Source: Halioglobus japonicus
GTDB lineage: Bacteria > Pseudomonadota > Gammaproteobacteria > Pseudomonadales > Halieaceae
Direction: 5' to 3'
Length of the DNA stretch: 64,000 bases
NCBI RefSeq assembly: GCF_001983995.1
Contig: NZ_CP019450.1
Coordinates: 248,001 to 312,000 of the forward strand
In this document: piece by piece, positions 11,777 to 22,794 of the stretch
Layout of the letters: every line of letters starts with the position of its first letter
Position numbering within the stretch: the first letter of the stretch is position 1
The notes under the pieces: model-generated
The model's input: the letters and a program-made list of their open reading frames with translations, nothing else
Told to the model about the DNA's origin: nothing
Databases searched by the model: none
Program-made: the position numbers and the translations under genes

Positions 11777-12571
11777 ATGTCAAAACAACCCTCAAGCCAT
11801 CGCCCCCGCAAACGCTTCGGCCAGAATTTCCTGACCGACGAAGGCGTCATCGGCCGCATAGCCGCCGCTATCAACCCACAGGAGGCTGACCATATTGTGG
11901 AAATCGGCCCCGGCCAGGGCGCGCTCACCGAGACCCTGGCGCCGACGGGATGCCGGCTGGATGTGGTGGAACTGGACCGCGATCTGGTGGCGGGCCTGCT
12001 GGCCGCTTTCAGCGTCTACTCGGGGTTCAAGCTACACAGCGCCGATGCCCTGAAATTTGACTTTGCCGCGCTCACCGATGAGGGCGAGAGGCTGCGGGTG
12101 GTGGGCAATCTGCCCTACAACATCTCCACGCCACTAATTTTCAAACTGCTTGAGAACGCCAGCATCATTCAGGACATGCACTTCATGCTGCAGCTGGAAG
12201 TCGTGCAGCGGTTGGCAGCTACCCCGGGCAGCAAACACTGGGGGCGCCTGGGCATCATGGCGCAATACCACTGCCAGGTAGATCACCTGTTTGACGTGCC
12301 GCCAGAGTCCTTTTTCCCGCCGCCCAAGGTCCAGTCGGCAATCGTGCGACTCACGCCTCGCAGCGAGTCGCCCTGGCCGGACTGCAGCGAAAGCGAGCTG
12401 GGCAAGGTAGTACAGGCCGCCTTCGCCCAGCGGCGCAAAACCCTGCGCAACAACCTGAAGGGCCTGGTCAGCGCCGGGCAGCTGGAATCCCTGGGCATCG
12501 ATCCGGGCGCCCGGGCGGAAACGCTGGAACTCGATCAGTTTGTAGACATTGCCAGGGGGCTCAATGCCTAA
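11777..12571 (+). CDS. rsmA: 16S rRNA (adenine1518-N6/adenine1519-N6)-dimethyltransferase
   Basis: RsmA/KsgA dimethylates A1518 and A1519 of 16S rRNA late in 30S assembly. SAM motif I is 'IVEIGPGQGALTETL' (residues 41-55), the catalytic 'NLPYNIST' lies around 109-116, and the N-terminal 'KRFGQNFLTD' is diagnostic. Length 264 is normal. Its stop overlaps the likely apaG start at 12564 by 8 bp, in the conserved rsmA-apaG-apaH order. The upstream neighbours usual in pseudomonads (lptD-surA-pdxA) are absent and are replaced here by the polysaccharide exporter. Confidence 0.97.
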   Translation: MSKQPSSHRPRKRFGQNFLTDEGVIGRIAAAINPQEADHIVEIGPGQGALTETLAPTGCRLDVVELDRDLVAGLLAAFSVYSGFKLHSADALKFDFAALTDEGERLRVVGNLPYNISTPLIFKLLENASIIQDMHFMLQLEVVQRLAATPGSKHWGRLGIMAQYHCQVDHLFDVPPESFFPPPKVQSAIVRLTPRSESPWPDCSESELGKVVQAAFAQRRKTLRNNLKGLVSAGQLESLGIDPGARAETLELDQFVDIARGLNA

Positions 12572-12977
12572 CGCACCGTTCAAGACATCCCTGATCGGGA
12601 TTAACGTGGTCACCACCTATCTGCCCAGCCATTCCAGCCCGGACGAAGATCACTACACGTTCGCCTATACCATTACAATCAGCAATGCGAGTGACAGCCC
12701 GGTGCAGTTGCTGTCGCGTCACTGGGTCATCACCGATGCCAACAACGAGGTTCAGGAGGTGAGAGGCGAAGGCGTGGTGGGCGAACAGCCGGTAATTCCA
12801 CCGGGCGATTCCTTCCGCTACACCAGCGGGGCCAGTCTGGAGACGCCGGTCGGCTTTATGGAGGGGAGCTACTTTATGGTCGTACGCGACCCCATGGAAG
12901 TTCCCCCGGAAGATCTGCCGACCTTCGAAGTGCCCATTCCTGCGTTTACCCTGCACACGCCCACGGCGCTGAACTGA
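12564..12977 (+). CDS. apaG: ApaG protein
   Basis: A 137-residue ApaG-domain (immunoglobulin-like, DUF525) protein. Conserved elements are 'FAYTITISNASDSPVQLLSR', 'HWVITDANNEVQEVRGEGVV' and 'PGDSFRYTSGASLETPVGFM'. I take ATG 12564 as the start (MPNAPFK) because it overlaps rsmA in the usual way; the ORF extends 15 bp further up inside rsmA. Function is not settled in the family: it binds pyrophosphates in some species and is genetically linked to Ap4A metabolism. apaH starts two bases after its stop. Confidence 0.93.
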   Translation: MPNAPFKTSLIGINVVTTYLPSHSSPDEDHYTFAYTITISNASDSPVQLLSRHWVITDANNEVQEVRGEGVVGEQPVIPPGDSFRYTSGASLETPVGFMEGSYFMVVRDPMEVPPEDLPTFEVPIPAFTLHTPTALN

Positions 12978-12978
12978 C

Positions 12979-13803
12979 ATGGCCACCTATGTCGTGGGCG
13001 ATATACAGGGCTGCCTCGAGCCTCTGAAGTGCCTGCTGCAGACGGTGAAATTCGACCCCGAGGTAGATGTGCTCTGGTCCGCCGGCGACATCGTCAATCG
13101 CGGTCCCGATTGCCTGGGTACAATGCGCTTCCTTTACGACATGCGCGACAGCCTGGTGATGGTGCTGGGCAACCACGACCTGCATCTGCTGGCGGTGGCC
13201 AGTGGCGCCCGTCGACCCTCGCGCTCCGATACCCTGGACGCCATTCTCGAAGCACCCGATCGTGAGCCACTGCTGAACTGGCTCCTCCATCAGCCATTGA
13301 TTCACCACGAACACGGCTACACCCTCGTGCACGCCGGCATCCCGCCCCAGTGGTCGATCAAAAAGGCCCTGAAACGCGCCCGCGAGGTAGAGTCCGTGCT
13401 GCGCGGGCCAGACTGCATCGCGTTCTTTAAAGCGATGTATGGTAATGAACCCGCGATCTGGTCAGGCGACCTGGAAGGCATGGAGCGGCTGCGCGTCATC
13501 ACCAATTATCTGACGCGCATGCGTTTTTGCACCCGCAAAGGGAAACTGGACCTGGAGAGCAAGGGCGCAGAAGCCCCCAAGGGCAGCAAGAAGGTCGACG
13601 CATGGTTTGCCCACAAGCATCGCAAAGCTGCCGACGATCCCATTCTGTTTGGCCATTGGGCAGCACTCGAGGGACGCACCAGTACGCCCAATGCCATTGG
13701 GCTGGACACCGGCTGCATATGGGGGGGCTCGCTTTCCTTGTATTGCCTGGACACCAGGGCCTGGACCCACTGCCGCTGCAAAGACGGCCAGCCAGTACAC
13801 TGA
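12979..13803 (+). CDS. apaH: Bis(5'-nucleosyl)-tetraphosphatase, symmetrical
   Basis: ApaH hydrolyses Ap4A to two ADP (and can act on Np4-capped RNA). The calcineurin-like metallophosphatase signature is complete: '[16 protein letters not shown]' (residues 5-20), '[12 protein letters not shown]' (about 36-47) and '[13 protein letters not shown]' (about 61-73). The C-terminus '[14 protein letters not shown]' carries the last family motif. Length 274 matches E. coli-type ApaH. Spacing to apaG and cca is one base each, so rsmA-apaG-apaH-cca reads as one operon. Confidence 0.97.
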   Translation: MATYVVGDIQGCLEPLKCLLQTVKFDPEVDVLWSAGDIVNRGPDCLGTMRFLYDMRDSLVMVLGNHDLHLLAVASGARRPSRSDTLDAILEAPDREPLLNWLLHQPLIHHEHGYTLVHAGIPPQWSIKKALKRAREVESVLRGPDCIAFFKAMYGNEPAIWSGDLEGMERLRVITNYLTRMRFCTRKGKLDLESKGAEAPKGSKKVDAWFAHKHRKAADDPILFGHWAALEGRTSTPNAIGLDTGCIWGGSLSLYCLDTRAWTHCRCKDGQPVH

Positions 13804-13804
13804 C

Positions 13805-15030
13805 ATGGATACCTATCTCGTCGGCGGCGCCGTGCGCGACCAACTCCTGAACTACCCGATAATAGAGCAGGACTGGGTCGTTGTCGGCGCCACCCCCCAA
13901 CAAATGCTCGACCTCGGCTACCAGCAGGTAGGCAAAGACTTCCCCGTTTTCCTCCACCCCCAGACCAAAGACGAGCACGCCCTGGCCCGCACCGAGCGCA
14001 AGGCCGGCCACGGCTACCATGGCTTCGATGTGTATTGCGCACCCGAAGTCACCCTGGAAGAAGACCTGCTGCGCCGGGATCTGACGGTGAATGCCATGGC
14101 GCAGGATGACCAGGGCCACATTATCGACCCCTATGGCGGCCAGCAGGACCTGGAAGCCAGGCTGCTCCGGCACGTTTCAGATGCCTTTGTGGAAGACCCG
14201 CTGCGGGTCTTGCGCACAGCACGCTTTGCGGCCCGCTTCCATCACCTGGGTTTTACAGTGGCACCGGAAACCATGGCGCTTATGGCAGACATTGTTGCCG
14301 CAGGCGAATTGGCCCACCTGAGCAAAGAGCGCATTTGGGTGGAGCTGGAAAAGGCAATGGGAGAACGCAATCCCGAGGTGTTCATCGAGGTCCTACGTGA
14401 ATGCGGGGCACTGCAACACCTCATCCCTGAACTCGAGGCCTTGTTCGGCGTACCCCAGACGCCAGAGCATCATCCGGAGATCGACTCCGGAATCCATACG
14501 CTGCTGTCTCTGCAACAGGCCGTTGTCCTGGGCGGCAGCAAAGTCGTGCGCTTTGCGGTACTGATGCACGATCTGGGTAAGGGCACCACGCCAGAGGCCG
14601 AATGGCCGCGCCATCTCGCCCATGAGAAACGCGGCGTCAAACTCGTGCGCAAGGCGTGCAAACGGCTCAAGGCCCCAATCAGTACCGGGATTTGGCCCTG
14701 GCTGTGTGCGAATACCACCTGCACAGCCATCGCGCGATGGAATTGCGAGGCAAAACGTTGCTCAAGCTGCTGAAGGAAACCGGCGGGCTGCGTCAGCCCC
14801 AGCGGTGGGAAAACTTTCTGCTCGCCTGCGAGGCCGATGCCCGCGGAAGAACGGGGCTGGAAGACCGCCCCTATCCCCAGGCGAATTACTTGCGCGAGGC
14901 CCGGGACATCGCGCTAACAGTGAACGCCTCGCAATTCCCCGATCTTGAAGGGCCCGCCATTGGCCAGGCCATGGCAGAGGAGCAGATTCGTCGACTGGAT
15001 GCACTGCGCGCTAGCCAGGGCGTCGACTAA
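13805..15030 (+). CDS. cca: CCA-adding tRNA nucleotidyltransferase (frame broken by one base in a C run)
   Basis: Adds or repairs the 3' CCA of tRNAs using CTP and ATP. ATG 13805 lies just after the apaH stop. The class II nucleotidyltransferase head is clear: '[15 protein letters not shown]', '[15 protein letters not shown]', '[15 protein letters not shown]' and '[16 protein letters not shown]'. An HD-domain segment '[17 protein letters not shown]' follows. The frame is lost at the CCCC run at 14673-14676. One added C joins '...KRLKAP' to '[20 protein letters not shown]' in the other frame and gives about 408 residues, the normal size for the HD-containing form. A loss-of-function allele of this gene would be costly, so a sequencing or assembly error is the simplest reading. 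Confidence 0.9.
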
Positions 15031-15041
15031 GCGCACCTACG

Positions 15042-15545
15042 CTAGAGTGTTCGCCCTCGCCAGCTGAAAGCCACCGCAACAATCTCCTGAGAGGATTGAT
15101 CGTAATCTGCCCAGAGTTCACGGTACGTGCATTTCGCAACAGGGTGCACACCCGCCGGCGCCAGGTCAGCCAACGGCCGCAGTACAAACGCGTTTTCGAG
15201 AATTTCTCCCCGCGGCAGCTCCACGCCTTCAATCATCCCCACCTGGTCATCATAGGTAAGAATATCGATGTCCAGCTGGCGCGGTGAAAACCTCGGCGCA
15301 TTGGGCGGCCGCCCATGCTCGATCTCAATGTGGCGCAAGGTGCGGGCCAGCTCACCCAGCGGCAGGTCCGTATTCAGCGCCAGCACCAGATTAAGAAAGG
15401 GCTGACCTTCGAAACCTACAGCGGCACTGTCGTACACCGGCGACACCTGCAACTCACCGAAACGCTGGGCCAGGGCATCAAGGCCCGCCGTGATATAGCG
15501 CTCGCGCTCAATATTGCTCCCCAGGCCTAGGTACACCTGCGCCAT
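15042..15545 (-). CDS. folK: 2-amino-4-hydroxy-6-hydroxymethyldihydropteridine diphosphokinase
   Basis: HPPK transfers pyrophosphate from ATP to 6-hydroxymethyl-7,8-dihydropterin in folate synthesis. The N-terminal 'VYLGLGSNIERERYITAGL' and the catalytic loop 'NAPRFSPRQLDIDILTYDD' (residues 82-100) with its paired Asp residues are diagnostic. Length 167 is normal. Its start shares one base with the folB stop (TGATG), and folB in turn shares one base with the tsaD stop, so tsaD-folB-folK are translationally coupled. It is convergent with cca, 11 bp apart. Confidence 0.95.
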   Translation of the reverse strand: MAQVYLGLGSNIERERYITAGLDALAQRFGELQVSPVYDSAAVGFEGQPFLNLVLALNTDLPLGELARTLRHIEIEHGRPPNAPRFSPRQLDIDILTYDDQVGMIEGVELPRGEILENAFVLRPLADLAPAGVHPVAKCTYRELWADYDQSSQEIVAVAFSWRGRTL

Positions 15546-15901
15546 CAGCGGCGCTCCCCGCGCTCAATGATCACGCCGACACTGGTAGCGGCCTTGACGG
15601 CCCCGGGCTTGGCCAAACGCAGGCGCACCCAGCCAATACCAAATTCCTCGCGCACCAGCGTCGCCAACCGCTCTGCCAGGGTTTCAATCAGCTCAAATTC
15701 ACTGGCCTGAAGATAGGCCACCACCGCCTGGGAGATGGCGTCGTAATCCACCGCGTCTGCGATGGCATCGTTAGCCGCGGCCCGGCGATTGTCTGAGGCC
15801 AGCTCCAGATCGATCACCAGGGGCTGGCGAATATCGCGCTCCCAGTCATACACGCCGATTACGGCATCAGCCTGCAGGCCTTCTATATACACAATGTCCA
15901 T
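15545..15901 (-). CDS. folB: Dihydroneopterin aldolase
   Basis: FolB cleaves 7,8-dihydroneopterin to the HPPK substrate and glycolaldehyde. I place the start at 15901 ([16 protein letters not shown]), giving 118 residues, the normal length. The frame is open further upstream only because it overlaps tsaD. '[20 protein letters not shown]' and the catalytic region '[15 protein letters not shown]' fit the family. The start codon shares one base with the tsaD stop (TAATG) and folK follows in TGATG. Order and coupling agree with the folate pathway step before FolK. Confidence 0.95.
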   Translation of the reverse strand: MDIVYIEGLQADAVIGVYDWERDIRQPLVIDLELASDNRRAAANDAIADAVDYDAISQAVVAYLQASEFELIETLAERLATLVREEFGIGWVRLRLAKPGAVKAATSVGVIIERGERR

Positions 15902-16933
15902 TACGCGGCCTCGATCGGGGGCAATTGATCCATCGGCCAGCGCGGGCGCACGGCGACATCGGCAGCATCGATCTGTCCGGCGCGCAGGCGCTGGGCCCCG
16001 CATAGGCAATCATGGCGCCGTTATCGGTGCAAAATTGCGGCGCAGGGTAGAACACCGCCGCCTGCTCTTTCGCCAGAGCCCTTTTCAGCTCTGCCCTTAA
16101 GTTTAAGTTAGCGCTTACTCCGCCCGCCATTACCAGGGTCTTGAGCCCTTCCTGTTGCAGCGCCCTGCGGCACTTAATGGTGAGGGTAGATACCACGGCA
16201 TCCTCGAAGGCACGGGCAATATCCACCCGGTCCTGCTCCCCCAGTACGCCATCAATCTTGCAGTCTTCCACCGTATTCAAGGTGTAGGTCTTGAGCCCGG
16301 AGAAGCTGAAATCCAGCCCGGGGCGATTGACCATGGGCCGGGGGAAATCAAACCGCTCTGAGTTGCCCTGGGCCGCCAGTTTGGCCACATGTGGTCCACC
16401 GGGATAGGGCAAACCGAGCATCTTGGCCACTTTATCGAAAGCCTCGCCGGCGGCGTCATCCAGGGACTCGCCGAGCAGCTTGTACTTGCCAATACCATCG
16501 ACACGCACCAACTGGGTATGGCCACCGGACACCAGCAGGGCCACAAACGGGAATTCGGGGTGTTCCTCTTCCAGCATGGGCGCCAGCAAATGGCCCTCCA
16601 TATGATGTACACCCAGGGCAGGCACCCCCAACCCCAGGCCAGCGCTCGCGCCAGGGTGGCACCTACCATCAGGGCGCCCACCAGCCCGGGGCCCGCCGTG
16701 TAGGCCACACCATCGATATCTGCCGCGGTCACACCGGCCTCGGCCATCACCTGCTCAAGCAGGGGCAAGGTCTTGCGTACATGGTCGCGCGAGGCCAGCT
16801 CCGGCACCACGCCGCCATACTCCACATGGATGTCTATCTGGCTGAACAGGGCATGCGCCAGCAGCCCCCGTTCTGTGTGGTATAGGGCCACGCCTGTCTC
16901 GTCGCAGGACGTCTCCAATCCGAGGATTAGCAT
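15901..16933 (-). CDS. tsaD: tRNA t6A37 threonylcarbamoyltransferase TsaD (two single-base losses in G runs)
   Basis: TsaD transfers threonylcarbamoyl to A37 of ANN-decoding tRNAs with TsaB/TsaE. The start '[19 protein letters not shown]' is the family N-terminus. The metal site '[13 protein letters not shown]' and '[20 protein letters not shown]' follow. The frame breaks twice. At the plus-strand CCCCC run 16625-16629, one more base restores ...[17 protein letters not shown]. At the CCCC run 15996-15999, one more base restores ...[18 protein letters not shown] and a stop at 15901-15903. The repaired protein is about 344 residues, as expected. TsaD is essential in most gammaproteobacteria, so I treat both breaks as sequence errors. 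It is divergent from rpsU, the usual arrangement. Confidence 0.9.
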
Positions 16934-16970
16934 AGGGAAAATTCACTCTGTTTCACGACGCGCATCATAC

Positions 16971-16999
16971 TTGATTACGGGGGCCTGTGAGTATAGAAT
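16971..16999 (+). promoter_or_regulatory. Sigma70-type promoter for rpsU
   Basis: TTGATT (16971-16976) and TAGAAT (16994-16999) are separated by 17 bp and lie about 70 bp upstream of the rpsU start. They sit in the short divergent gap between tsaD and rpsU, where the promoter of the macromolecular synthesis operon is expected. No mapped start site is available. Confidence 0.55.
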
Positions 17000-17071
17000 G
17001 CGCGCCCTTTTAGGCAATCTCGGACCGAAAGCCCGGGAAATGCACCCAACACAGAAATAGGTATAGAGTTA

Positions 17072-17287
17072 ATGCCCCACATCAAGGTCAAGGAAAACGA
17101 GCCTTTCGACGTAGCACTGCGTCGCTTCAAGCGTTCCTGTGAAAAAGCTGGCGTTCTGGCTGAAGTTCGTAAGCGCGAGCACTACGAGAAGCCCACTACT
17201 GTACGCAAGCGCGCTGGCGCTGCTGCTGTTAAGCGTCACCTGAAGAAGGTTTCTCGCGAGAACCGCAAGCGCGTTCGTCTGTACTAA
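17072..17287 (+). CDS. rpsU: 30S ribosomal protein bS21
   Basis: 71 residues, strongly basic. It begins '[19 protein letters not shown]' and ends '[15 protein letters not shown]', close to the E. coli protein. bS21 helps mRNA-16S rRNA pairing at initiation. It leads the rpsU-yqeY-dnaG-rpoD cluster, with 22 bp to yqeY. Codon choice is strongly biased, as for ribosomal proteins. Confidence 0.97.
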   Translation: MPHIKVKENEPFDVALRRFKRSCEKAGVLAEVRKREHYEKPTTVRKRAGAAAVKRHLKKVSRENRKRVRLY

Positions 17288-17309
17288 CAGACGCTAGAGC
17301 TTCCCTCCT

Positions 17310-17765
17310 ATGAGTGATCAGTCCCTCACGGACACCATCAGGGCCGCCATGAAAGCGGCCATGAAGGCCAAGGACAAAGAGCGACTGGGCACCATCCGGC
17401 TGATTCAGGCCGAGTTCAAGCGAATCGAAGTGGACGAGCGCGTCGAAGTAGACGACGCTCGGGCGCTCGCTGTGCTGGACAAAATGGTCAAGCAACGCCG
17501 CGATTCTGCCCAGCAGTACATTGATGCGGGCCGCACCGAACTGGCGGAAAAAGAAAACGCCGAGATCGAGGTGTTGCAGGTTTTCCTGCCCCAGCAACTT
17601 TCCGAAGACGAAATTTTTGCCCTGATTGACGAGGCCATCGCCGCCTCCGGCGCCGAGGGCATGGCGGCCATGGGCCCGGTCATGGGCCAGCTCAAGCCAA
17701 AACTGGCCGGCCGCGCCGATATGGGCGCCGTCAGCGGCCTGGTGAAGCAGCGCCTCACCGCCTGA
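17310..17765 (+). CDS. yqeY: GatB/YqeY domain protein
   Basis: 151 residues of the YqeY family, which resembles the tRNA-binding tail of GatB and whose cellular role is not established. 'MKAAMKAKDKERLGTIRLIQ' (about 11-30) and 'QYIDAGRTELAEKENAEIEV' (about 70-89) are family signatures, and the C-terminal 'LKPKLAGRADMGAVSGLVKQ' matches the GatB/YqeY tail. In pseudomonads the same gene lies between rpsU and dnaG, as here. Confidence 0.93.
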   Translation: MSDQSLTDTIRAAMKAAMKAKDKERLGTIRLIQAEFKRIEVDERVEVDDARALAVLDKMVKQRRDSAQQYIDAGRTELAEKENAEIEVLQVFLPQQLSEDEIFALIDEAIAASGAEGMAAMGPVMGQLKPKLAGRADMGAVSGLVKQRLTA

Positions 17766-17827
17766 ATACATTCCCGGCGCAACATCGGTGGCGCCAACGG
17801 CACCGGCAAGGCTAGACTACTCTCCCT

Positions 17828-19789
17828 ATGGCCGGACGAATTCCACAAGCTTTTCTCGATGACCTGCTGGACCGTGTCGACATCGTCGACGTGGTTGACC
17901 GGCGCGTCAAGCTAAGAAAAACCGGCAAAAACTACTCCGCCTGCTGCCCTTTCCATGAGGAGAAAACACCCTCCTTCACCGTGAACCCTGACAAGCAGTT
18001 CTACTACTGCTTTGGCTGCGGCGCCGGTGGCAATGCCCTCGGCTTCGTCATGGACTACGAGAACGTAGAGTTCCCGCAGGCCGTGGAAACCCTCGCGACC
18101 AGCGTCGGCCTGGAAGTACCTCGGGAAGAGGGGCCTGCAGCCCGGGCGCGCGCCGAAAAGGAAGACGGCAAAAAATCGCTCTACAAACTCATGGAGCAGG
18201 TAGCGGATTTCTACAAGCAGCAGTTGCGCAGCCACCCCCAGGCCGCCCAGGCCGTCAATTACCTTAAGGATCGCGGCCTCACCGGCGTGATTGCCCGGGA
18301 TTTCGGCATCGGTTTTGCGCCCCCCGGCTGGCAGAACCTGCGCGAGACCCTGGGCGACAGCCAGGCTCACAACCAGCAACTCATGCAGACCGGCATGCTG
18401 GTGGAAAACGACAAGGGCAACGTCTACGACCGGTTCCGCAATCGCATCATGTTCCCGATCCGCGACCAGCGCGGCCGGGTAATCGCCTTTGGCGGGCGAG
18501 TACTGGGCGACGATAAACCCAAGTACCTCAACTCCCCGGAAACCGAGATTTTCCACAAGGGCCGCGAACTCTACGGCTTTTACGAGGCACTGCAGGCCAA
18601 TCGCAAGCTCGACCGCCTATTGGTCGTCGAAGGCTATATGGATGTGATAGCGCTGGCTCAGTACGGCATTAACTACGCCACCGCCACCCTCGGCACCGCC
18701 ACCAGCAAAGCCCACCTGGAGCGAGTTTATCGCCGCTGCCCTGAAGTCATCTTCTGCTTCGATGGCGACGAGGCCGGCCGCAAGGCAGCCTTTCGCGCTT
18801 TAGAGGCCGCCCTGCCGTGCATGGAAGACGGGCGCCAGGCCCGATTCCTGTTCCTGCCCGAAGGCGAAGACCCGGACACCATGGTACGCGCCAACGGCAA
18901 GGAACAGTTTGAAACACTGCTGAGCCAGGCCATGCCCCTGGAAACCTTCCTGTTCGAAGCGGTTGCCGAGGGGCTGGATACCAGCACACTCGATGGACGG
19001 GCGCGCATGAGCAAGCTGGCCCTGCCCTACTTGCGCCAGCTCCCGGAAGGGGTGTATCGCCAGCTCATGTTCCAGGCCCTCGCCGAGCGCACCGGGCTGG
19101 AACTTGAAAGCCTCATGAAACTTGAGGTGAGCGCACCGGAGCCTCCGCCATTGGCAAGCCAGGGGCCCAGCCAGGGCACCGATGGGCAGGCAACGAGACA
19201 TGCTAATCAGGCACAGGGGTGGCCTGCAAATGAGGCGGGCCCCGGACCGGATGACGATGCGCCACCGCCCGAACTGGCCGATTACCCCGACTACGACCCG
19301 GAGGCCGGTGACGAGCACCAACCCCGCCAACGGCCGGCCATGCAACTGCCCGCGGGCTACTCCAACCTCGCCCAGGGCGCCATTGCCCTGGTACTCCACA
19401 AGCCCGAGATTGCACGCGGCGTTGACCCCGGCAGCCTGGCTGAGCTCGGCGACAGTGACGGCGCGCTGTTACGCCAACTATTGGAGCTGGTACACCGGCG
19501 CCCGGAATCCAATACCGGCATGTTGCTCGGCCACTGGTATGGCACTACCGAAGGCGAACTGCTGAATCGCCTGGCGGGGCTGGAGCGCCTGATCCCCACC
19601 GAGGGCATTGAGCAGCAATTCCTCGACACGATCGACAAGCTGGCCCACCAGCTCCCGCATCATTCAAAACTGACCGCTCAGGTCGACAAACTCAGAAGCA
19701 CCAACTACGCTGATCTCAGCGAGCTGGAAAAGCAGCGCCTGAGGGAGCTACTGCAAGAGAAGCAGCAGCGGGATGCGCAGCGCAAGTAA
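17828..19789 (+). CDS. dnaG: DNA primase
   Basis: Synthesises RNA primers at the replication fork. The N-terminal CHC2 zinc finger is visible as 'CCPFHEEKTPSF...FYYCFGCGAGG' (about residues 38-68). The TOPRIM core has 'LLVVEGYMDVIALAQYG' (about 260) and 'FCFDGDEAGRKAAFRAL' (about 305). The C-terminal DnaB-binding domain follows a long, low-complexity Pro/Gly/Asp-rich linker (about residues 435-515). Length 653 is slightly above E. coli DnaG (581), and the linker accounts for it. The gene lies 62 bp after yqeY. Confidence 0.97.
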   Translation: MAGRIPQAFLDDLLDRVDIVDVVDRRVKLRKTGKNYSACCPFHEEKTPSFTVNPDKQFYYCFGCGAGGNALGFVMDYENVEFPQAVETLATSVGLEVPREEGPAARARAEKEDGKKSLYKLMEQVADFYKQQLRSHPQAAQAVNYLKDRGLTGVIARDFGIGFAPPGWQNLRETLGDSQAHNQQLMQTGMLVENDKGNVYDRFRNRIMFPIRDQRGRVIAFGGRVLGDDKPKYLNSPETEIFHKGRELYGFYEALQANRKLDRLLVVEGYMDVIALAQYGINYATATLGTATSKAHLERVYRRCPEVIFCFDGDEAGRKAAFRALEAALPCMEDGRQARFLFLPEGEDPDTMVRANGKEQFETLLSQAMPLETFLFEAVAEGLDTSTLDGRARMSKLALPYLRQLPEGVYRQLMFQALAERTGLELESLMKLEVSAPEPPPLASQGPSQGTDGQATRHANQAQGWPANEAGPGPDDDAPPPELADYPDYDPEAGDEHQPRQRPAMQLPAGYSNLAQGAIALVLHKPEIARGVDPGSLAELGDSDGALLRQLLELVHRRPESNTGMLLGHWYGTTEGELLNRLAGLERLIPTEGIEQQFLDTIDKLAHQLPHHSKLTAQVDKLRSTNYADLSELEKQRLRELLQEKQQRDAQRK

Positions 19790-20018
19790 GTGCCAACATC
19801 GCCAAACATAGGCGTGCCAAAGGCATAAGTTGCCGACGCTGGGGAGGCGGAAAACCCGCCCCGATGGACCTCCGCACCCGAAGAGCGTGACCCCCTTGTA
19901 ATCGAGCTGGTCGCCCATACATAAGCAAAGCTGATTCTGGGGCGATTGTGAGGGTATTTGCGCCAAATAAACGGCTAATTCGCCCTACTTAGCTGTAGTT
20001 AAGCGTGTAGTTTCCGGA

Positions 20019-20024
20019 TATAAT
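20019..20024 (+). promoter_or_regulatory. Possible rpoD promoter (-10 TATAAT)
   Basis: A perfect TATAAT lies 43 bp upstream of the rpoD ATG, within the 277-bp dnaG-rpoD gap. The best -35 at 17-bp spacing (19996-20001, TAGTTA) is weak. A rpoD-proximal promoter is common in this operon across gammaproteobacteria. This one is supported only by the -10 match and position. Confidence 0.45.
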
Positions 20025-20066
20025 TGCCGGCTGATTTTTTTCCGCGAATTTCAAAGGTTCAGTTAC

Positions 20067-21875
<1,809 letters not shown>

Positions 21876-22114
21876 GCTGATCAAGCGCCGGGGCGCTCGT
21901 GTAGCACGTTCGTCCCGGTCAGTTTTTAAACAAAAATCAATTTTCCCGCCCCCTCTTCTGGACAAATATCGGACAAAACCCGCTTTTTGCTACCACCCCC
22001 TGATCTGGACAAATCATGGCCCCGTAGTTTTGTTCAAGTAAGCGCTGCACGGACAGCAACAGCTGCCAAACACCGGGCTTACTCTTTGAACCCTGAACTT
22101 TTTTGGAGCTGATT

Positions 22115-22639
22115 ATGAAAAAATTAATGACGCTGGCCGCCTCCGCTGCCATGGCAATGTCCCTGTCCACTGGCGCGAATGCACAGAGCTTCGGCGACTG
22201 TGCCTCTGCCAACAAGGTAACCTTTGATGGCACCATTGTTGACGCCGCTATCGCAACCCCGGACCTGAGCACCCTGGTTGATCTGGTGGTAGCAGCAGGC
22301 CTGGCAGATACCCTGGCCACTACTCCCGACATCACTGTATTTGCCCCCACCAACGACGCGTTCGGCGCACTGCCTGCACCGCTGGTTGATGCTGTGGTCG
22401 CAGACACCGATCTGCTGACTGCGGTACTGACCTACCACGTGACCACTGGTGCTCCCGACCCCCGTCGCGCTTTCGACAATATCGCGAAGCGTAAAGCCAC
22501 GCTCCAGGGCCAGTCAGTGTACTTCGGCCGTGCAGACGGCAAGGCCAGGGTGAACATGGCAGAAGTTGACTGCACCGCAGTTAAGACCGACAACGGCACT
22601 GTGTGGATCATAGACAGCGTACTGCTGCCGGCCCTGTAA
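22115..22639 (+). CDS. Secreted fasciclin (FAS1) domain protein
   Basis: 174 residues from ATG 22115, preceded by GGAG at 22105-22108 (6-nt spacing); an upstream in-frame TTG is less likely. A signal peptide is clear: 'MKKLMTLAASAAMAMSLSTG' then ANA|QS. One FAS1 domain follows, with the H1-type 'TTPDITVFAPTNDAFGAL' and the H2-type end 'DNGTVWIIDSVLLPAL'. Two Cys (in 'GDCAS' and 'EVDCTA') could pair. FAS1 proteins are adhesion or matrix proteins. The exact role here is unknown. A hairpin terminator follows. Confidence 0.9.
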   Translation: MKKLMTLAASAAMAMSLSTGANAQSFGDCASANKVTFDGTIVDAAIATPDLSTLVDLVVAAGLADTLATTPDITVFAPTNDAFGALPAPLVDAVVADTDLLTAVLTYHVTTGAPDPRRAFDNIAKRKATLQGQSVYFGRADGKARVNMAEVDCTAVKTDNGTVWIIDSVLLPAL

Positions 22640-22663
22640 GATTTCTCAGTACTATCCCGCTTC

Positions 22664-22687
22664 GGTCGGCACACCCCTGTGCCGGCC
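22664..22687 (+). terminator. Hairpin terminator after the FAS1 gene
   Basis: A 10-bp stem (22664-22673 with 22678-22687, one G-U pair) closes a CCCC loop, 24 bp after the stop codon. It is followed by GCTTTCTCC, a weak T-rich stretch. It fits an intrinsic terminator separating the FAS1 gene from the CNNM-like gene. Confidence 0.55.
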
Positions 22688-22732
22688 GCTTTCTCCCCTA
22701 AACACCTCACACACTACATTGCCAAGCACGCC

Positions 22733-22761
22733 TTGGGACAAACCCACTATTGACCTATAAT
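22733..22761 (+). promoter_or_regulatory. Sigma70-type promoter for the CNNM/CorC-like gene
   Basis: TTGGGA (22733-22738) and a perfect TATAAT (22756-22761) are 17 bp apart, 33 bp before the ATG at 22795 and just after the FAS1 terminator. Confidence 0.6.
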
Positions 22762-22794
22762 CGTGTTTCCCAAACACGCGGTCTTGAACCCTGA